NCBI GenBank assembly: GCA_905250125.1
Contig: CAJNOL010000196.1
Span: forward strand, 1 to 64,000
Length of the DNA: 64,000 nt
Source of the DNA: Rotaria sordida
Taxonomy: Eukaryota; Rotifera; Eurotatoria; Philodinida; Philodinidae
Direction of reading: 5' to 3'
How positions within the stretch are numbered: position 1 is the stretch's first letter; the number at the start of each line of letters is the position of its first letter. The notes beneath the pieces were generated by a model. That model was given only the letters and a program-made list of their open reading frames with translations. It made no database searches and was not told the origin of the DNA. Made by a program: the position numbers and the translations under genes. Of the stretch, positions 48,482-59,748 are shown piece after piece.

Positions 48482-49030
48482 ATGGCTAATAATTATAAAG
48501 ACGATGAAAATGCAACATCAAGAGAGTGTAAAGATTTGGAAACAATACATAAAACTTCTGATAATCCATTGACTACTACAACTTCATATAATGGTAAATA
48601 TGTTGATTTCTATGATCATATTAATTATATTACATTATCGTTATATACATGGTTCATTGCTGCTAACAATAATTTTGCACAATCATCGAACAATAATAAT
48701 GAAATACCTTTTGATGATAAGGAATGGCAAGTAAATGATTTACATGCTGGCAGAAAACGAGCTCCACGACAAAATGAATTTCTTCAACTTCTTTTAGAAA
48801 ATCCACGTTATTGTTCGTATATATGTTGGTTAGATAAAAACCGAGGTTTATTTAGAATTCTTCAACCAGATCAAGTAGTTATATTATGGGAAAAAGTTAA
48901 AGGAAGACAAACACAGCGAAAAATGAATTATGAAACATTTGCACGAGGTATCCGACATTATTATAATGCAGGAGTAATGGTTAAAACAAATAAAAAATAC
49001 ACATTCTGTTTTAAATACTCTGCACAATGA
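48482..49030 (+). CDS. ETS-domain transcription factor, single exon, copy 1
   Basis: A 182-residue intronless frame. The ETS winged-helix domain covers about residues 97-179: EFLQLLLENPRYCSYICWLD, then GLFRILQPDQVVILWEKVKG, the recognition helix MNYETFARGIRHYYNAG (both DNA-contacting Arg kept) and KKYTFCFKY. The form resembles the SPDEF/ELF-ESE side of the family (W-L-x-K-x-x-G-x-F-x-I). The usual Leu-Trp at the domain start is replaced. Residues 1-95 are Asn/Thr-rich and unlike any pointed (SAM) domain I can see. A second similar gene lies 1.8 kb downstream on the same strand, so this is a tandem pair. Lack of introns could reflect retroposition or simple intron loss. Confidence 0.88.
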   Translation: MANNYKDDENATSRECKDLETIHKTSDNPLTTTTSYNGKYVDFYDHINYITLSLYTWFIAANNNFAQSSNNNNEIPFDDKEWQVNDLHAGRKRAPRQNEFLQLLLENPRYCSYICWLDKNRGLFRILQPDQVVILWEKVKGRQTQRKMNYETFARGIRHYYNAGVMVKTNKKYTFCFKYSAQ

Positions 49031-50799
49031 TACTTCATTGTAAAAAAACAGATATTCTCTTTACTGGCATTATTTTTTTTTTAAATAAAATATGAGCAAA
49101 ATTAATCAGGAATCAATAAAAATATATAATTAGCTTTTTAAAGATCAAATGGCAAATTCTATCGAAGAATTATTGGTTTTTGTTTTAGAAATTTATACAA
49201 CAGTAAGAAACTATCGAACAAATACTAACGTGAATATAAGTATAGGAGATGCTTTCAGTCACAATGAAAACGAAACTTTCCTTACATCTAATCATTAACA
49301 ATTGAGAGAAACATATCTGATTTTTTTGTGTATGACTGAGAAGCTTTAAAAATGATCGCTCAACCCCTTATTATTCATCGAACTACAGCTCTAAACAGAG
49401 AGGCAGTGTGCTTCGGAGTTATGGTATTGTTATATTGACTCGCTCTAAAAGAATTTCACATGAATCGATTAAAGCAACGAATAGTTAAAAGGCATATTTC
49501 AGAACTATAAAAAAAAAACATGATCACAAATTTAATATATATAATTATGTTGTGAGCATATATTTCAGATGATATAAGAAGATTCAATGGTGACGTCGAG
49601 AGAAGTTTGTTAGAATAGTTAAACGAGGAAATAGACATACTCATTGATGATAATGTTTTCTTTGGAGATTTGGATGAATTTTTTAGAGATTTCATCATAT
49701 GTATATTATGTCAATCACAGTTGCCAGCATGGCTTGAATCGTCTATATAATATTCAGTGTGATTAAAAGACCAAAGTTGTTGACTTGGCTGCTACATTTT
49801 GAAAATCAAATGTTAACGCATTGCTTTGCCATTTGAGAATATTTTGATAAATTCATTCGAATCCAATAATAAATACTTAAACCAAACGTCAATGTAATAT
49901 CATAGGACATACATTGACTGATAGAAGAACTTGTCTGACATCCAAAAAAGATTGAATGGTAAATTTTGTGCTTGTGTTTCTGCAAAAATTAATTGTGTCA
50001 AATGTAAATAAGTATTTCTTGCCTATTATTATAAGTATTGCTGATTTCCTATAGATTCTTTTACTTCTTCCTTGTAAGTCTAACCAAATATTATTTGTGC
50101 TATTATGATCGCATGTTTTCGATTTTGCAACACAGAATTGATATGATCAAAACTATTGTGTTAATTTAAACTTTTGTAAACAATTTTTCTATTGTCTCTT
50201 GGTTTTAATTTGGTATTTCATACAAGAATTTGTTCTTATCTTATTTTTATGAAAATAAATTAAGCTGAACAACTGAAACTAGAATAATAGATTTAATGCA
50301 CTGTTGTAGAATTAAGCGTATTCATAAAAAAATAAACAATAATCGACCTAGTTTGATCTGGAGGTATTTCGAACCAGATCAAAAAGAAGCGAATTAATGG
50401 CAGCTCTGATTTGAACATCGAATCGATAAGATAGAAGAAATAAGTAATGCTATTTGGCTTTCAATTCATTTAAGTTCAATTAGATTGTATTATTTATCGT
50501 TAAATATTATATACAGTGTCCTAAATAAACCTAATAAATACGTCCAGTAGTCATTTGCCAATACATTCACTATTAAACGTTAACCTAAATGTAATAAAAT
50601 ATTAAGCTTTTTTCTTATTGTCGTTATCCTTTTTATATGTTTCTTAATGTGACAAAGGTTTCAGTCGTAATTACTGTAACATCAAAGTCACGATTATCAA
50701 TCAATAGAGTCTTACTTTCCTTCGTCAGTCAATACATGTATATAACGGCTTTACAAATATTTATGTTAAACGTTGTCATACGATTTAAACAAACAAAGA
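49031..50799. other. Gene-free stretch between the ETS genes
   Basis: AT-rich. No gene or clear repeat seen. A minus-strand Ser-rich frame at 49456-49698 is unsupported. Confidence 0.5.
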
Positions 50800-51417
50800 A
50801 TGCTTGACAATCAAATACACACTAGATCGTCGCCGTCGTCTATTATTGATACATTGGATGCATTATTTAAATATATTGATGCAGCACCTAAGTATCCTTG
50901 TATTATTGATGGTTCCATAAATAACTCTTATCAATTAGATGACTATCTTGATACTTTTAATGAACAACATACAATTTTTAATGAATTATCTACTACTGAT
51001 CAAATGAATATGAAAAGTTCATTTTCAACTATTCGTTCTATCAATTCTTCTGAAGCATGTTCAACAAGTTCATTAAGAAATAGTAATGAAATTTCTTTTA
51101 ATCCAATGGAATGGCGTATCAGAGATTTATTATTAAGAAAATCACGACCTCCAAAATTAGATGAATTTCTTCATTTATTACTTAATAATTTACGTTATAT
51201 TTCCTATGCATCTTGGTTAAATAAAGCCAAAGGTTTATTTAAAATTCATAAACCAACTAAAGTTGTTGAACTTTGGAGAAAAATTAAAAATCGGAAAACA
51301 AGATGTAATTTGAATTATGAGAAATTTTCACGAAGTATTCGATATTATTACAATAAGGGGATTATGATTCCAACACATAGAAGATATACTTATTGTTTTG
51401 CTGTTAATAAATCGTAA
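50800..51417 (+). CDS. ETS-domain transcription factor, single exon, copy 2
   Basis: From the ATG at 50800 the frame gives 205 residues; it is open upstream but without another ATG nearby. The ETS domain covers about residues 119-201: EFLHLLLNNLRYISYASWLN, GLFKIHKPTKVVELWRKIKN, the recognition helix LNYEKFSRSIRYYYNKG with both key Arg, and RRYTYCFAV. The block just before the domain (FNPMEWRIRDLLLRKSRPPK) aligns with FDDKEWQVNDLHAGRKRAPR of copy 1, so the two derive from one duplication, but the N-terminal halves have diverged beyond recognition. It resembles SPDEF/ELF-type ETS factors. Intronless. Confidence 0.88.
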   Translation: MLDNQIHTRSSPSSIIDTLDALFKYIDAAPKYPCIIDGSINNSYQLDDYLDTFNEQHTIFNELSTTDQMNMKSSFSTIRSINSSEACSTSSLRNSNEISFNPMEWRIRDLLLRKSRPPKLDEFLHLLLNNLRYISYASWLNKAKGLFKIHKPTKVVELWRKIKNRKTRCNLNYEKFSRSIRYYYNKGIMIPTHRRYTYCFAVNKS

Positions 51418-54400
51418 TGTATTTAAAAATCAAATTTTTTTTGTCCTTGTTATGATACTCATGTATTTATTTGCTAACATTAACATATGAATTATTTTAG
51501 AAATTTTCTTTTTTATAAATAAAAATTCTTTCAAGAAATTTAACTTTCTTTTCTTATCAATGAAAAACAAAAATGATTAAGTTATTTCTACGAAATAAAA
51601 CAGAGATTATTTTGATATCCGTTGCTTTTAATCATGATAGATTATAATTTATTTATGGATCCGTTTTCATAAAGTCTCATATCAACTTAGAAAAAAAAAT
51701 TAATTACCTATTTGACCAAGCGATATTAAATAAATCGATGATCCGTAAAGCATTCATATTACAACAACTCAGGTAGTATATGATATTGAAAGAAGAATTT
51801 GTAAGAATCAGATATTATTATAAAATCATATTCGTAATAAAGGGTTTAATCGTATTAAACGAATAAACAACTGATTGCTTATGTCATGTTAACAATGCAA
51901 AAAAAAACAAATCGTTATTGTCATGATCATGAAAAACAAATATTCAACTTATTTCTCTCTTTAATGCGTCGGATAGGATATGACAGTTTATACAAATAAT
52001 ACAAATAGCTGTATGATAATTGACAAGTTTGATTCGAATCATAAGTTTGAAATAGGTTTGCTCGAAAAACAAAAGAGAAACGACTTTCATTATTCAGAAG
52101 AAGACATTGAATGCAGGTGATGCATGATAAACAAACAAAAATATTCTGAAATCACTTTGAATAAATGCAAAATAAATCCGAATTAAGTAACTCTATTTAA
52201 CAAATGATTAATTCATGAATTGAGTCATGATATTTTGCAACGATCTACGAATTGAATTGAGAGCTTCTTTTTTATCAATGCATTCAATTAACATGACTGT
52301 CTTCACTATCCTTCTATTTAATTCTTTCGAAATACAATAAGAACATAGTTCATATATTATCATGACATGTTATTGATATATGGTCTTTGACTGTATATCA
52401 GCAACGTCTGTCGCGTCTGTGGAAATAGAGGAGTAGGTTCGAATTTCTATCCCTATACTTCAACATTCCTTGTAGATTGTATTTCACAACGGTTTTGATT
52501 CATGTTCACTTGACATTGAATTCTAATGTCGAAATGACTGGTCATATGTGCTTATACTCTAATTCCGTATTGTAATAGCATTATTAAAGAACGAAAATGA
52601 GTAATGAATATTATTGTCTCCAAGTTACAACAGGTGTGTGAGAACATTACATCTGGTTATAGTTATCAATGATGAGAAAATTACTTGTTTTTGTTCTGTA
52701 CGGACGTATATAATCAAATGTGTTGAGAATAGAATCTGTTGATTTAGGATCTCACGTTGATCCAACGAATTTTCTTACAAAATTTATGATGATAATCAGA
52801 TGAGAATAATATGTACAAAGAAAAAAACATTTTCTTCTTTTTCTTATTGTTTTCAAAAATTAAAACTTTCTTGTGAATAAAATAAATAAATCTTTTTTTT
52901 TGTTGTATTGAAACTATTGCTATTCGATTAGTCATGATGAGTAGTGAAAAAGACTATTCTAGTCTGGTTTTTCAGTCTTCACTTGCCGAGTTATAGGTAT
53001 TTTACTTCAATTTTTGCCCTATGAGCATAGAATTGCTGAGAACTTAGATGATTGAATTCTGCGCTGAAATTTTATTTATAAATAGATCTTATAGTAACTA
53101 GAAACTCTTCAAACAAAAACAAAAGATTTTTCTAAAATATGAAGAATTTTAGAGATGCATTTGTTGGGACATAAACTTTGGAAAGTTCCTAATAACGATA
53201 AGGTCTATCTATCAACAACCAAATGCTTGCAAATCGTATTATTGATATATTATATAGAGTTTGTTTTTAGAACAAATTTATGTAGATATAGTTTGAGTAG
53301 TATAAGAGTAGATGTTTATAATAGAAATAATAATTCAATAGGAAGATACAAAGTATTGATAGAACGTTTAAATTTTTTAAAAATACATTCTTGAATTATA
53401 TTTGTTAATAGATCTCTTCATGCTTCATCGATCGGATTTTCTATTTAAGCATAGAATATTGAATTATGTCAATGACCTGATTATAGTCCTTATTTTAACA
53501 CTACTTTGCTAGTATGGAATCTTATTAAAAACGCAAAAAGTTGAACAAAAAATCTAAAACTCATAACATGAACTAGCCAATGCAATCGATGTAACATTGA
53601 ATAACTTATTAAAGAATGTATTAAAAAATTCAGACGGTCTATAAACGTTTTATATCTTTCTATTGAATTTTTGTATTGTGGACATCTACTCTTACACTAA
53701 TCATATAAATCTACGATCAAAACAAACTGTTTCACTACTCATAATGTTCGATCGAATAGCAATAGTTCTCAGTCAAAACCTATTGAACAACTGAGAAAGT
53801 TCCCTCGTTCGATAAATGAAAAGCACGATCAATGAATATTCAATTGGATTATAACACACTTGCTTCAGTGTGTCTTCTTAATTACGGAAACTTTTCTTTA
53901 ATTGAAGGAAAAAATGTCTGCAATGCGGAATGATAGGAGAACAAAAATTGCTGCATTACGGAAACATGCGAAAATAGATATAGTAAGAGGATCAATGTAA
54001 GTAGTTTGATTCAAGAATGAATATAAGGGCGTGAATGTCAGTCTTCTCTTCAATCACACTCATTTCTACTCTAAACCTAAAAAACGTTCGATATTCTTAT
54101 ATATTTCATTAATGATTTTTGTTGTACTTTTTTCACAAAATAAATTTTATCTTGCCTCCGTTTTTTCTTTGCAGATATTTTTCCGTAATTGGCTGAAAAA
54201 GTATCCGTAATCTGAATGTAGCTTGCTTCCTCCAAAATATCTGAGAATAATATTTACATCTAAATTCAATCTATTTTTCTTAGCTTTTCTAGTTAAATAA
54301 GGATTTCAAATACTATAAATTGAATATATTTTTTGTGAAAAATTTTATTTCTACATCTATATTTGTTTTTTTTATTTTCCTTCATCTTGCATAAAAAAAA

Positions 54401-54539
54401 TAATAAATAAATAATTTGGAAAGAAAAAGGAAAACATAGGAACGTTTCATCATAAAACAAAGAACATCATGATTAAATAAAGTTCAATGAAAACAAACAT
54501 ATATAGATCAATTTATTAACAAGAGAACAATGTTAATTA
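51418..54539. other. Gene-free stretch, 3.1 kb
   Basis: AT-rich. No supported gene. The frames at 52744 (minus) and 53155 (plus) lack domains. Confidence 0.5.
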
Positions 54540-55565
54540 TTAATAATAATTAAAAAACATCCAATCATCATCTTCTTCATCATAATCATGTGTTGTTGCA
54601 TAAGCAGCTAAATTAAGAAAATCATTTTGATTCTTATTTCTTTTTATAATAGTTTTCCATTCAATTCGACAAAATGGACAAGTAACTAATTCATTCATTG
54701 ATAATTTAGCTTGACGCCATTGTTCAAAACATTTTTTATGCATATTATTTCCACATGATGTTGAACAAAATAAAATATTATTCTTATCATTTATCATAGA
54801 TTCAAAACAAATTGGACATTCATCATCATTTGTAATGATTTTTTGTTGAATTTTTTTAGAATTTAAAATAACATTTGGATCACCTGTTTTAGCATGATAA
54901 GCTTCACGAATCTATAAAATGAAAAGAAAAATAAAAGTAATTAAATTTAATAATTTTTTATTTTTTCCTAACCGATTGTTCAGCAAGAATATGTGAATCA
55001 TTATGTTGTAAATCAGCTTTTGCAAAAATTTCATTTAATTCATTTGTAAGTAATGCTTGTTGATAAAGTAATGGAGAATTACGATCAACTTTAAGTACAC
55101 GATGTAAAACAAATATAATATGTTTACATAAATGACCTTTTGCATAATCTGGACCTTTGAAATATAAATTTAACAAGAAACAAAATTTTTTTTTGTTTAA
55201 TAAATAATAATTGAAATATTTCAAAACTTACATGTACATGATGGTATATGAGTAATTATAATTGTATAAACATTAGCTGTTTGTCCGAGTACTTTATATT
55301 CTCGATAAGTTGGTTCATTTGATGATTTTGTTACAGCTAATAAATAAAGTCGTTGATGTAAAGCACGTTCAATACGATCATATATACCGATAGTCATTGA
55401 TGCACGATATCGACGAAGTCGTTTTTCAGTTACTATTTTTTGACGTTTTGATGATGATGATGATGTTGGATTTGATTGATTAGTTGAATTCGATTCATTT
55501 TCGACAGATAATGTCATATTTTGAGAATTTTTACGTTTAGCTGCTAAGCGTTGCCGAACACTCAT
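54540..55565 (-). CDS. SWIM and RING zinc-finger E3 ubiquitin ligase (ZSWIM2/MEX-like)
   Basis: Three exons on the minus strand (55232-55565, 54973-55154, 54540-54911) join in frame to 295 residues. A basic Ser/Asn-rich start (1-50) leads into a conserved block RRYRASMTIGIYDRIERALH. The SWIM finger follows: SCTCPDYAKGHLCKH, the C-x-C-x(n)-C-x-H pattern, spanning the first splice junction at about residue 112. A RING finger (about residues 209-265) has CPICFESM, a CGNNMHKKCFEQW core and CPFCRIEW. The tail is acidic (DYDEEDDDWMF). SWIM-RING proteins of the MEX/ZSWIM2 type self-ubiquitinate and act as E3 ligases; substrates cannot be told here. It is shorter than vertebrate ZSWIM2 and lacks the extra ZZ and second RING. 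Confidence 0.85.
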
Positions 55566-57265
55566 TTGTTTTTTTTTTCTGTTAAATTGAAAAGAATTTA
55601 AGATGATTATGAAAATAATAGATAGAACTAGTCGTCCTTTATTGTTGAATGTCTCTGTTTCTGTTATATTGTACTTTGGAAATATATCATAGCGAGGCTG
55701 AAAACAAAGAGAGATGACGCTAGTAGATGTTTGTATTTTTCTATATAGTTAATTAATCAAGAAATCTTATGAAAAAATAAATAATGATCTAGAAGTTTTG
55801 TCTTTATAGAGAATAGAATATAGTAAAATATGTTCTAAAAACCATGTAGTAAAGAAAGATTTTATAAAAACAAAAAAAAAAAGAATTAATCATTAACTAT
55901 TAAAAATATTTCAAAATAAATTTCTTATCATACATTCGAAAAAGTTAGAATCTAGTTTAAATCTGACTAAGATGTAATCTAACCTTGTTGGATTAAGTAC
56001 GAACTGGAAAATTTGAATCCGTCAGTAGGTTCGGAAACTTATTTTATTTTTGTAAATAAGGTTTTTTCAGATCAAATTGAAGAATATAGATACTTCTAAA
56101 TTCTACATTTTAGAGAAACCTAAACAAAAACCAATTCCGAAAACTCTTCATACATGTTAAACTCTAAATAAACTGATGATTATCATAACTTAATATGTTG
56201 AAAATATAACATAAGGTAAGAGAATTTAGAATTCATAAATCTCGATCATGGTCAATTTTGATTACGATGCTCATTTAAAACAAAAACCTTTTCTTCAAAC
56301 CTTTTCAGAAATAAATGGTTGATTGTATATGCAATCTTTCTTATTCTATAACTTTCTTACTAGTTGATTTAACGAAATCAATAAATACTTGTTGTGATGA
56401 GTTCATTTTACTGATGCCTTTTTTTCTATAAAGATAATATTTTAAGTGTACTGTTTACTATTACAAAAAAAAGACTTGCCAATGCAGTTACTTTGAGATT
56501 CACATGTGTTCTTTAGCCTCATTATACTAATACAGAATATGTTAATTGAAAATTCTTTATCAGACTATAATTATCTTTCAAAAATAATCGATCATCAGTG
56601 AAACGATCTGTCGTATTTCTTTATATATTTTTCTGCTCCCTCCCCCTAAATCCTAGCAACCGAATGTGGAAGAAGAAAAGTCAACAATCATTGAGTATAT
56701 TTTCCTGCCAATTTGGAAAGGTGCTGCAGAAATAAGAGTGCTTAGATCATTCGAGAACTTTCTAGAATCTTTGAAAGCGTTCCATGAATACCAGATTTGT
56801 ACTGCAGATTCTAACTAGTCTAAATCATTGCGGATTTTAATATTGAATGCAGTAAAATGATCTTATTATAGGGTCAATTAGTAGGGTATCGGTATTATTG
56901 ATCTAGCAGAGTCAAAATACGATGGGCATAGAAAAGTATAAACTAATTGAACTCTAAATTTGGGTAAAACTCAATAGTATATGTCAAAATTCATCGAGAG
57001 AAAAGATGATGTGCTAGAAAGCTTACTGTACTTTATTAGAATTAAAAGTAGTTGGTTATTCTTATTCAGATATAACCTCTCTCTAATGAGTTCACTACTC
57101 TCGAGATGAAAAAAAATTAAAGAAAAAAAATAAGTTTTTTGTGTTTTTGTAGAATTTTATTTATTGACTAGTTTCTGTGTGATTTTAACCACACGTCATC
57201 AGAATCTGAAAATAAAAAAGAGAAGTGGAAGTGTTTGAAAACAAAAGAAGAATGGTGAAAGCTCT
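55566..57265. other. Gene-free stretch
   Basis: AT-rich. No gene seen. Base composition switches to GC-rich from about 57240. Confidence 0.5.
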
Positions 57266-57504
57266 ATAGGGCCGAAGGACCCTATTAATGTACAAAAAAA
57301 AATCACCAGAGAGCCCAATGGGCCCTACTGGTAAGGAACGAAACTGCCAAATGGCCGAATGGACCTCTTTGGCAGTTCTAGATGGCCGAAAGGGCTTCTC
57401 TAGGCGACACGATTAAAATGTGAAAAAATGCCGGAGGGTCGAAAGGATCTCTGCCGGCGAACAGAAAGAAAGACGAAAATGGCCATGGGCCAAAAGGCCG
57501 CATG
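57266..57504 (-). repeat. Array of six short hairpins with a shared GGCCGAAAGG-type loop
   Basis: Six inverted repeats follow one another: 57266-57285 (ATAGGG/CCCTAT), 57305-57332 (ACCAG/CTGGT), 57342-57377 (AACTGCCAAA/TTTGGCAGTT, 10 bp perfect), 57378-57403 (CTAGA/TCTAG), 57430-57458 (GCCGG/CCGGC) and 57484-57504 (CATGGGCC/GGCCGCATG). Stems differ, but most loops carry a related block (TGGCCGAATGGACCTC, TGGCCGAAAGGGCTTC, GGGTCGAAAGGATCTC). Different stems around a conserved loop suggest selection on structure. The array lies just past the stop of the minus-strand ORF 57512-58375, in its expected 3' UTR. Confidence 0.7.
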
Positions 57505-57511
57505 TTTTTGG

Positions 57512-58375
57512 TTAATTGTCATCGTCGTCGTCGGACAGATTGAGCGTGGCGATTTGTGGTATTGTTGTGTCGCCATCTGGACGCTTTGTGCTGTTGTAGA
57601 TTATGATAGTGGGGATGTTGAGAGGCGGGGTTGCTGTTGTGGTTGGTGGTGGTGTTAGACTAGCCTCGTTGTTGGAATTTTCATTGGCATCGTCACCACC
57701 TTGAATGGCGCCACCACTCGCCGGTGTTGTTGTTGTTGTGGAATTGATTGTCGGTGGTGGGGGTGAGTTTCGCACCGCACGCAATCTCTCTCGGCGTTCA
57801 CGCCGGGCTACTGTTTTCCGGCTGCCCGTTCCAGCCGCGGCTGGTTTTGGACGAACCAGAGGGTTGAAACGGTCGGATCGAGTAGCCGCTGGTCGTTCCA
57901 CACGACCCACCATACTGGCATGATTGACTCTGGGTCGTCGAATGTCCCCATTCTCGCCAAAAGCCGAACGACCAGTATTGTGGATACCATAGCTTTCGGG
58001 TCTATCTGCTCGACTCCGTTGAGCGACCAGGTAATCCATGACAGTACCTGTCTGCTGTCCTCCTCGTGGCCTGTCGGCCACGAAGTATTCACTAGACGGT
58101 ACCCACATGGCTTGCGCTGTCCGCTCGCAGGCATACAAGCAGAAAGACCCGTCAGTCGTGGTATGCAAGATGGTGGTCCTTCTCCAGATAGCCGCTGATG
58201 GGCCATTAAGGATGGGACCAACCATCTGTTGCCGAACCTGACTGTGAGTGATGGCTCCGGAGAAGGGGATCAGCGCTGGTAAACCAGCCGCATCACCCAC
58301 TTCTCTTTCATTGCCATGTGCTACTGAACCATTAGTTGACATATCTGAAATTAGACCGAACCAATTGGTAGTCAT
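57512..58375 (-). CDS. Orphan GC-rich ORF, 287 residues
   Basis: A long intronless frame of 287 residues in a GC-rich island, unlike the AT-rich genes elsewhere in the window. I do not recognise the protein. Residues 1-130 look globular (AIWRRTTILHTTTDGSFCLY, then WVPSSEYFVADRPRGG). Residues 130-205 are Arg-rich (RRERRERLRAVRN). Residues 206-270 are Pro/Thr/Asn-rich low complexity (TINSTTTTTPASGG), and the end is acidic (LSDDDDDN). The pattern of basic middle and acidic tail suggests a nucleic-acid-binding or structural protein. A TTTCAG acceptor-like site just before the internal Met (about codon 12) leaves the true start uncertain. High GC and isolation suggest horizontal or mobile-element origin. 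A hairpin array follows the stop, and paired 40-bp repeats precede the start. Confidence 0.5.
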   Translation of the reverse strand: MTTNWFGLISDMSTNGSVAHGNEREVGDAAGLPALIPFSGAITHSQVRQQMVGPILNGPSAAIWRRTTILHTTTDGSFCLYACERTAQAMWVPSSEYFVADRPRGGQQTGTVMDYLVAQRSRADRPESYGIHNTGRSAFGENGDIRRPRVNHASMVGRVERPAATRSDRFNPLVRPKPAAAGTGSRKTVARRERRERLRAVRNSPPPPTINSTTTTTPASGGAIQGGDDANENSNNEASLTPPPTTTATPPLNIPTIIIYNSTKRPDGDTTIPQIATLNLSDDDDDN

Positions 58376-58389
58376 TCAAAAAAATGTAA

Positions 58390-58470
58390 ATTAGTCCTAA
58401 AGAGGACTATTTGGTTTATCAAGATATAGATTAGTCCTGGAGAGGACTGTTTGTATGATCGAGATCAGCG
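58390..58470. repeat. Two 40-bp direct repeats containing AGTCCT/AGGACT hairpins
   Basis: ATTAGTCCTAAAGAGGACT (58390-58408) and ATTAGTCCTGGAGAGGACT (58430-58448) are 40 bp apart. Each folds as AGTCCT/AGGACT. They lie just upstream of the minus-strand ORF start. Confidence 0.65.
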
Positions 58471-58734
58471 GTGTATACCAGGATGATCTGATAACGAATG
58501 CATGGATGCCGTGTGTATTTATAGTATATGATATTAATTTTGAGTCAATTTTCATTTTCGTGACCGAAATCGGCTAAATATTTAAAAAAAAGCAGAAGTT
58601 CATGTTATATCTCAACTAGCTTGTTTTCAATACAAACACATTTATTTCATGATAAAAATCTTTCTGAATATGAGTTTTGTGGTCCTAGATCACTCGCAAC
58701 AGCATTATCGCTAGAAAAAAGAATCCTTTATTAC

Positions 58735-58905
58735 TTTACTTTATCTTTATTTTTTAAAGATAAGTGATTAATTTATCTTTATTTTTTAAAAATAAAGGAT
58801 TAATTTATTTATTTATCTTTATTTTTTTTAAATAAATGATTCATTTATCTTTATTTTTTAAAAATAAAAGATTCATTTATCTTTATTTTATAAAGTAACA
58901 GTAAA
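58735..58905. repeat. AT tandem repeat, unit about 33 bp, about 5 copies
   Basis: Repeats of TTTATCTTTATTTTTTAAA followed by a variable GATAAGTGATTAA-type half. Units are imperfect and each is partly palindromic. Confidence 0.65.
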
Positions 58906-59177
58906 GTACCACCCTAATCTTTATCCTTTATTTTATAGGATAGTAAAGATAAAGGATCACCCCTAATGCTGAGCCTTCGAATTCATAAGCGATCGATCGG
59001 TTGAACACGTTCCTTCGAATGCGATAGATGACAGGCACTGATGTTAGTAATAGCCATTGAGAAAGACAGCTGAACCTCTAGACCACATTCAATTGGATGA
59101 TAGGTTGAGCAAAGAAAAAAAAGGGCTTTGTTTCTTTTTTGAGAAGAGCAGAGGTGAAAAGGAAGTGAGCAGAAAAC

Positions 59178-59512
59178 ATGGCAATAAACGAGAATGAAGT
59201 AAGGGACCCTCTGAAATTTTTTTTTCTTTTTGACAAAAAAACTATTTTTTTTTTTAGCACTTCTCTGGTAATAAAGGTGAACCGGTCGATCAGCAGCAAC
59301 TTGATGATGCTCTGAAACCGGTCAAAGCCACTCTTACGGCGGTTGATACTTGCCTTACGACGGTTGATACTCGCCTTACGACGATTGATACTCGCCTTAC
59401 GACGGTTGATACTCGCCTTACGGCGGTTGAAATTGGCCTTACGGCGCTTCAAACCACCCTCAACAGCTTGGTTGCCAAGCTCGACGAGGTACTCAGTCAG
59501 AGTACCACGTAG
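59178..59512 (+). CDS. Small coiled-coil protein with heptad repeats, two exons
   Basis: Exon 1 (59178-59198, MAINENE) ends at a GTAAGG donor. After a 59-bp intron with a long T-tract and TTTTAG, exon 2 (59258-59512) continues HFSGNKGEPVDQQQLDDALK, then a run of seven-residue repeats TAVDTCL / TTVDTRL / TTIDTRL / TTVDTRL / TAVEIGL / TALQTTL, and ends LVAKLDEVLSQSTT. Total 91 residues. The repeats place Leu and Val/Ile at heptad a/d positions, so a parallel coiled-coil oligomer is expected. At DNA level the core is near-identical 21-bp tandem repeats (59336-59440), so the array has expanded by slippage or unequal exchange. Family unknown. Its GC-rich codons match the orphan ORF 0.8 kb upstream rather than the host genes. 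Confidence 0.6.
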
Positions 59513-59537
59513 AAGTTCACCGCTTCTGCTAGGTGGA

Positions 59538-59672
59538 GTATTTCTTTAGCAGGTGTTCCACAAGGAATTCAGAGTAAGATTGAGCTGGTTGTTCCCTATC
59601 ATGAAAGAGTGTTCGAAGTTTCGACTTCAATTTTACTATGGATTCATTGTGGAACACCTGCTAAAGAAATAC
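59538..59672. repeat. Perfect 25-bp inverted repeat with an 85-bp loop
   Basis: 59538-59562 and 59648-59672 are exact reverse complements (core TTTCTTTAGCAGGTGTTCC). It begins 26 bp after the coiled-coil gene's stop, so it lies in the 3' UTR or terminator region of that gene, or is an element end. Confidence 0.8.
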
Positions 59673-59748
59673 CTCGATGCAAACCCGGCTAGTTATGTCG
59701 GGTCCGCTTTATATAACGGTGAGTTGCCTTAGGGTGGCAACAGTAAAA

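Noticed and set aside
52380..52460. tRNA-like GGTTCGAAT motif
   Set aside because: The T-stem around it does not pair and no acceptor stem or D-arm could be placed.
57428..57658. Plus-strand Cys/Trp/Val-rich frames over the GC-rich island
   Set aside because: They are shadows of the longer minus-strand ORF, reading through its low-complexity Thr/Pro codons.
59336..59440. CRISPR-like regular repeats
   Set aside because: The 21-bp units are directly adjacent without spacers and keep a coding frame in a eukaryotic genome.
59078..59452. Minus-strand frame with repeated RRKASIN units
   Set aside because: It is the antisense of the 21-bp heptad repeats. The plus strand has a start, donor, acceptor and coherent coiled-coil frame.
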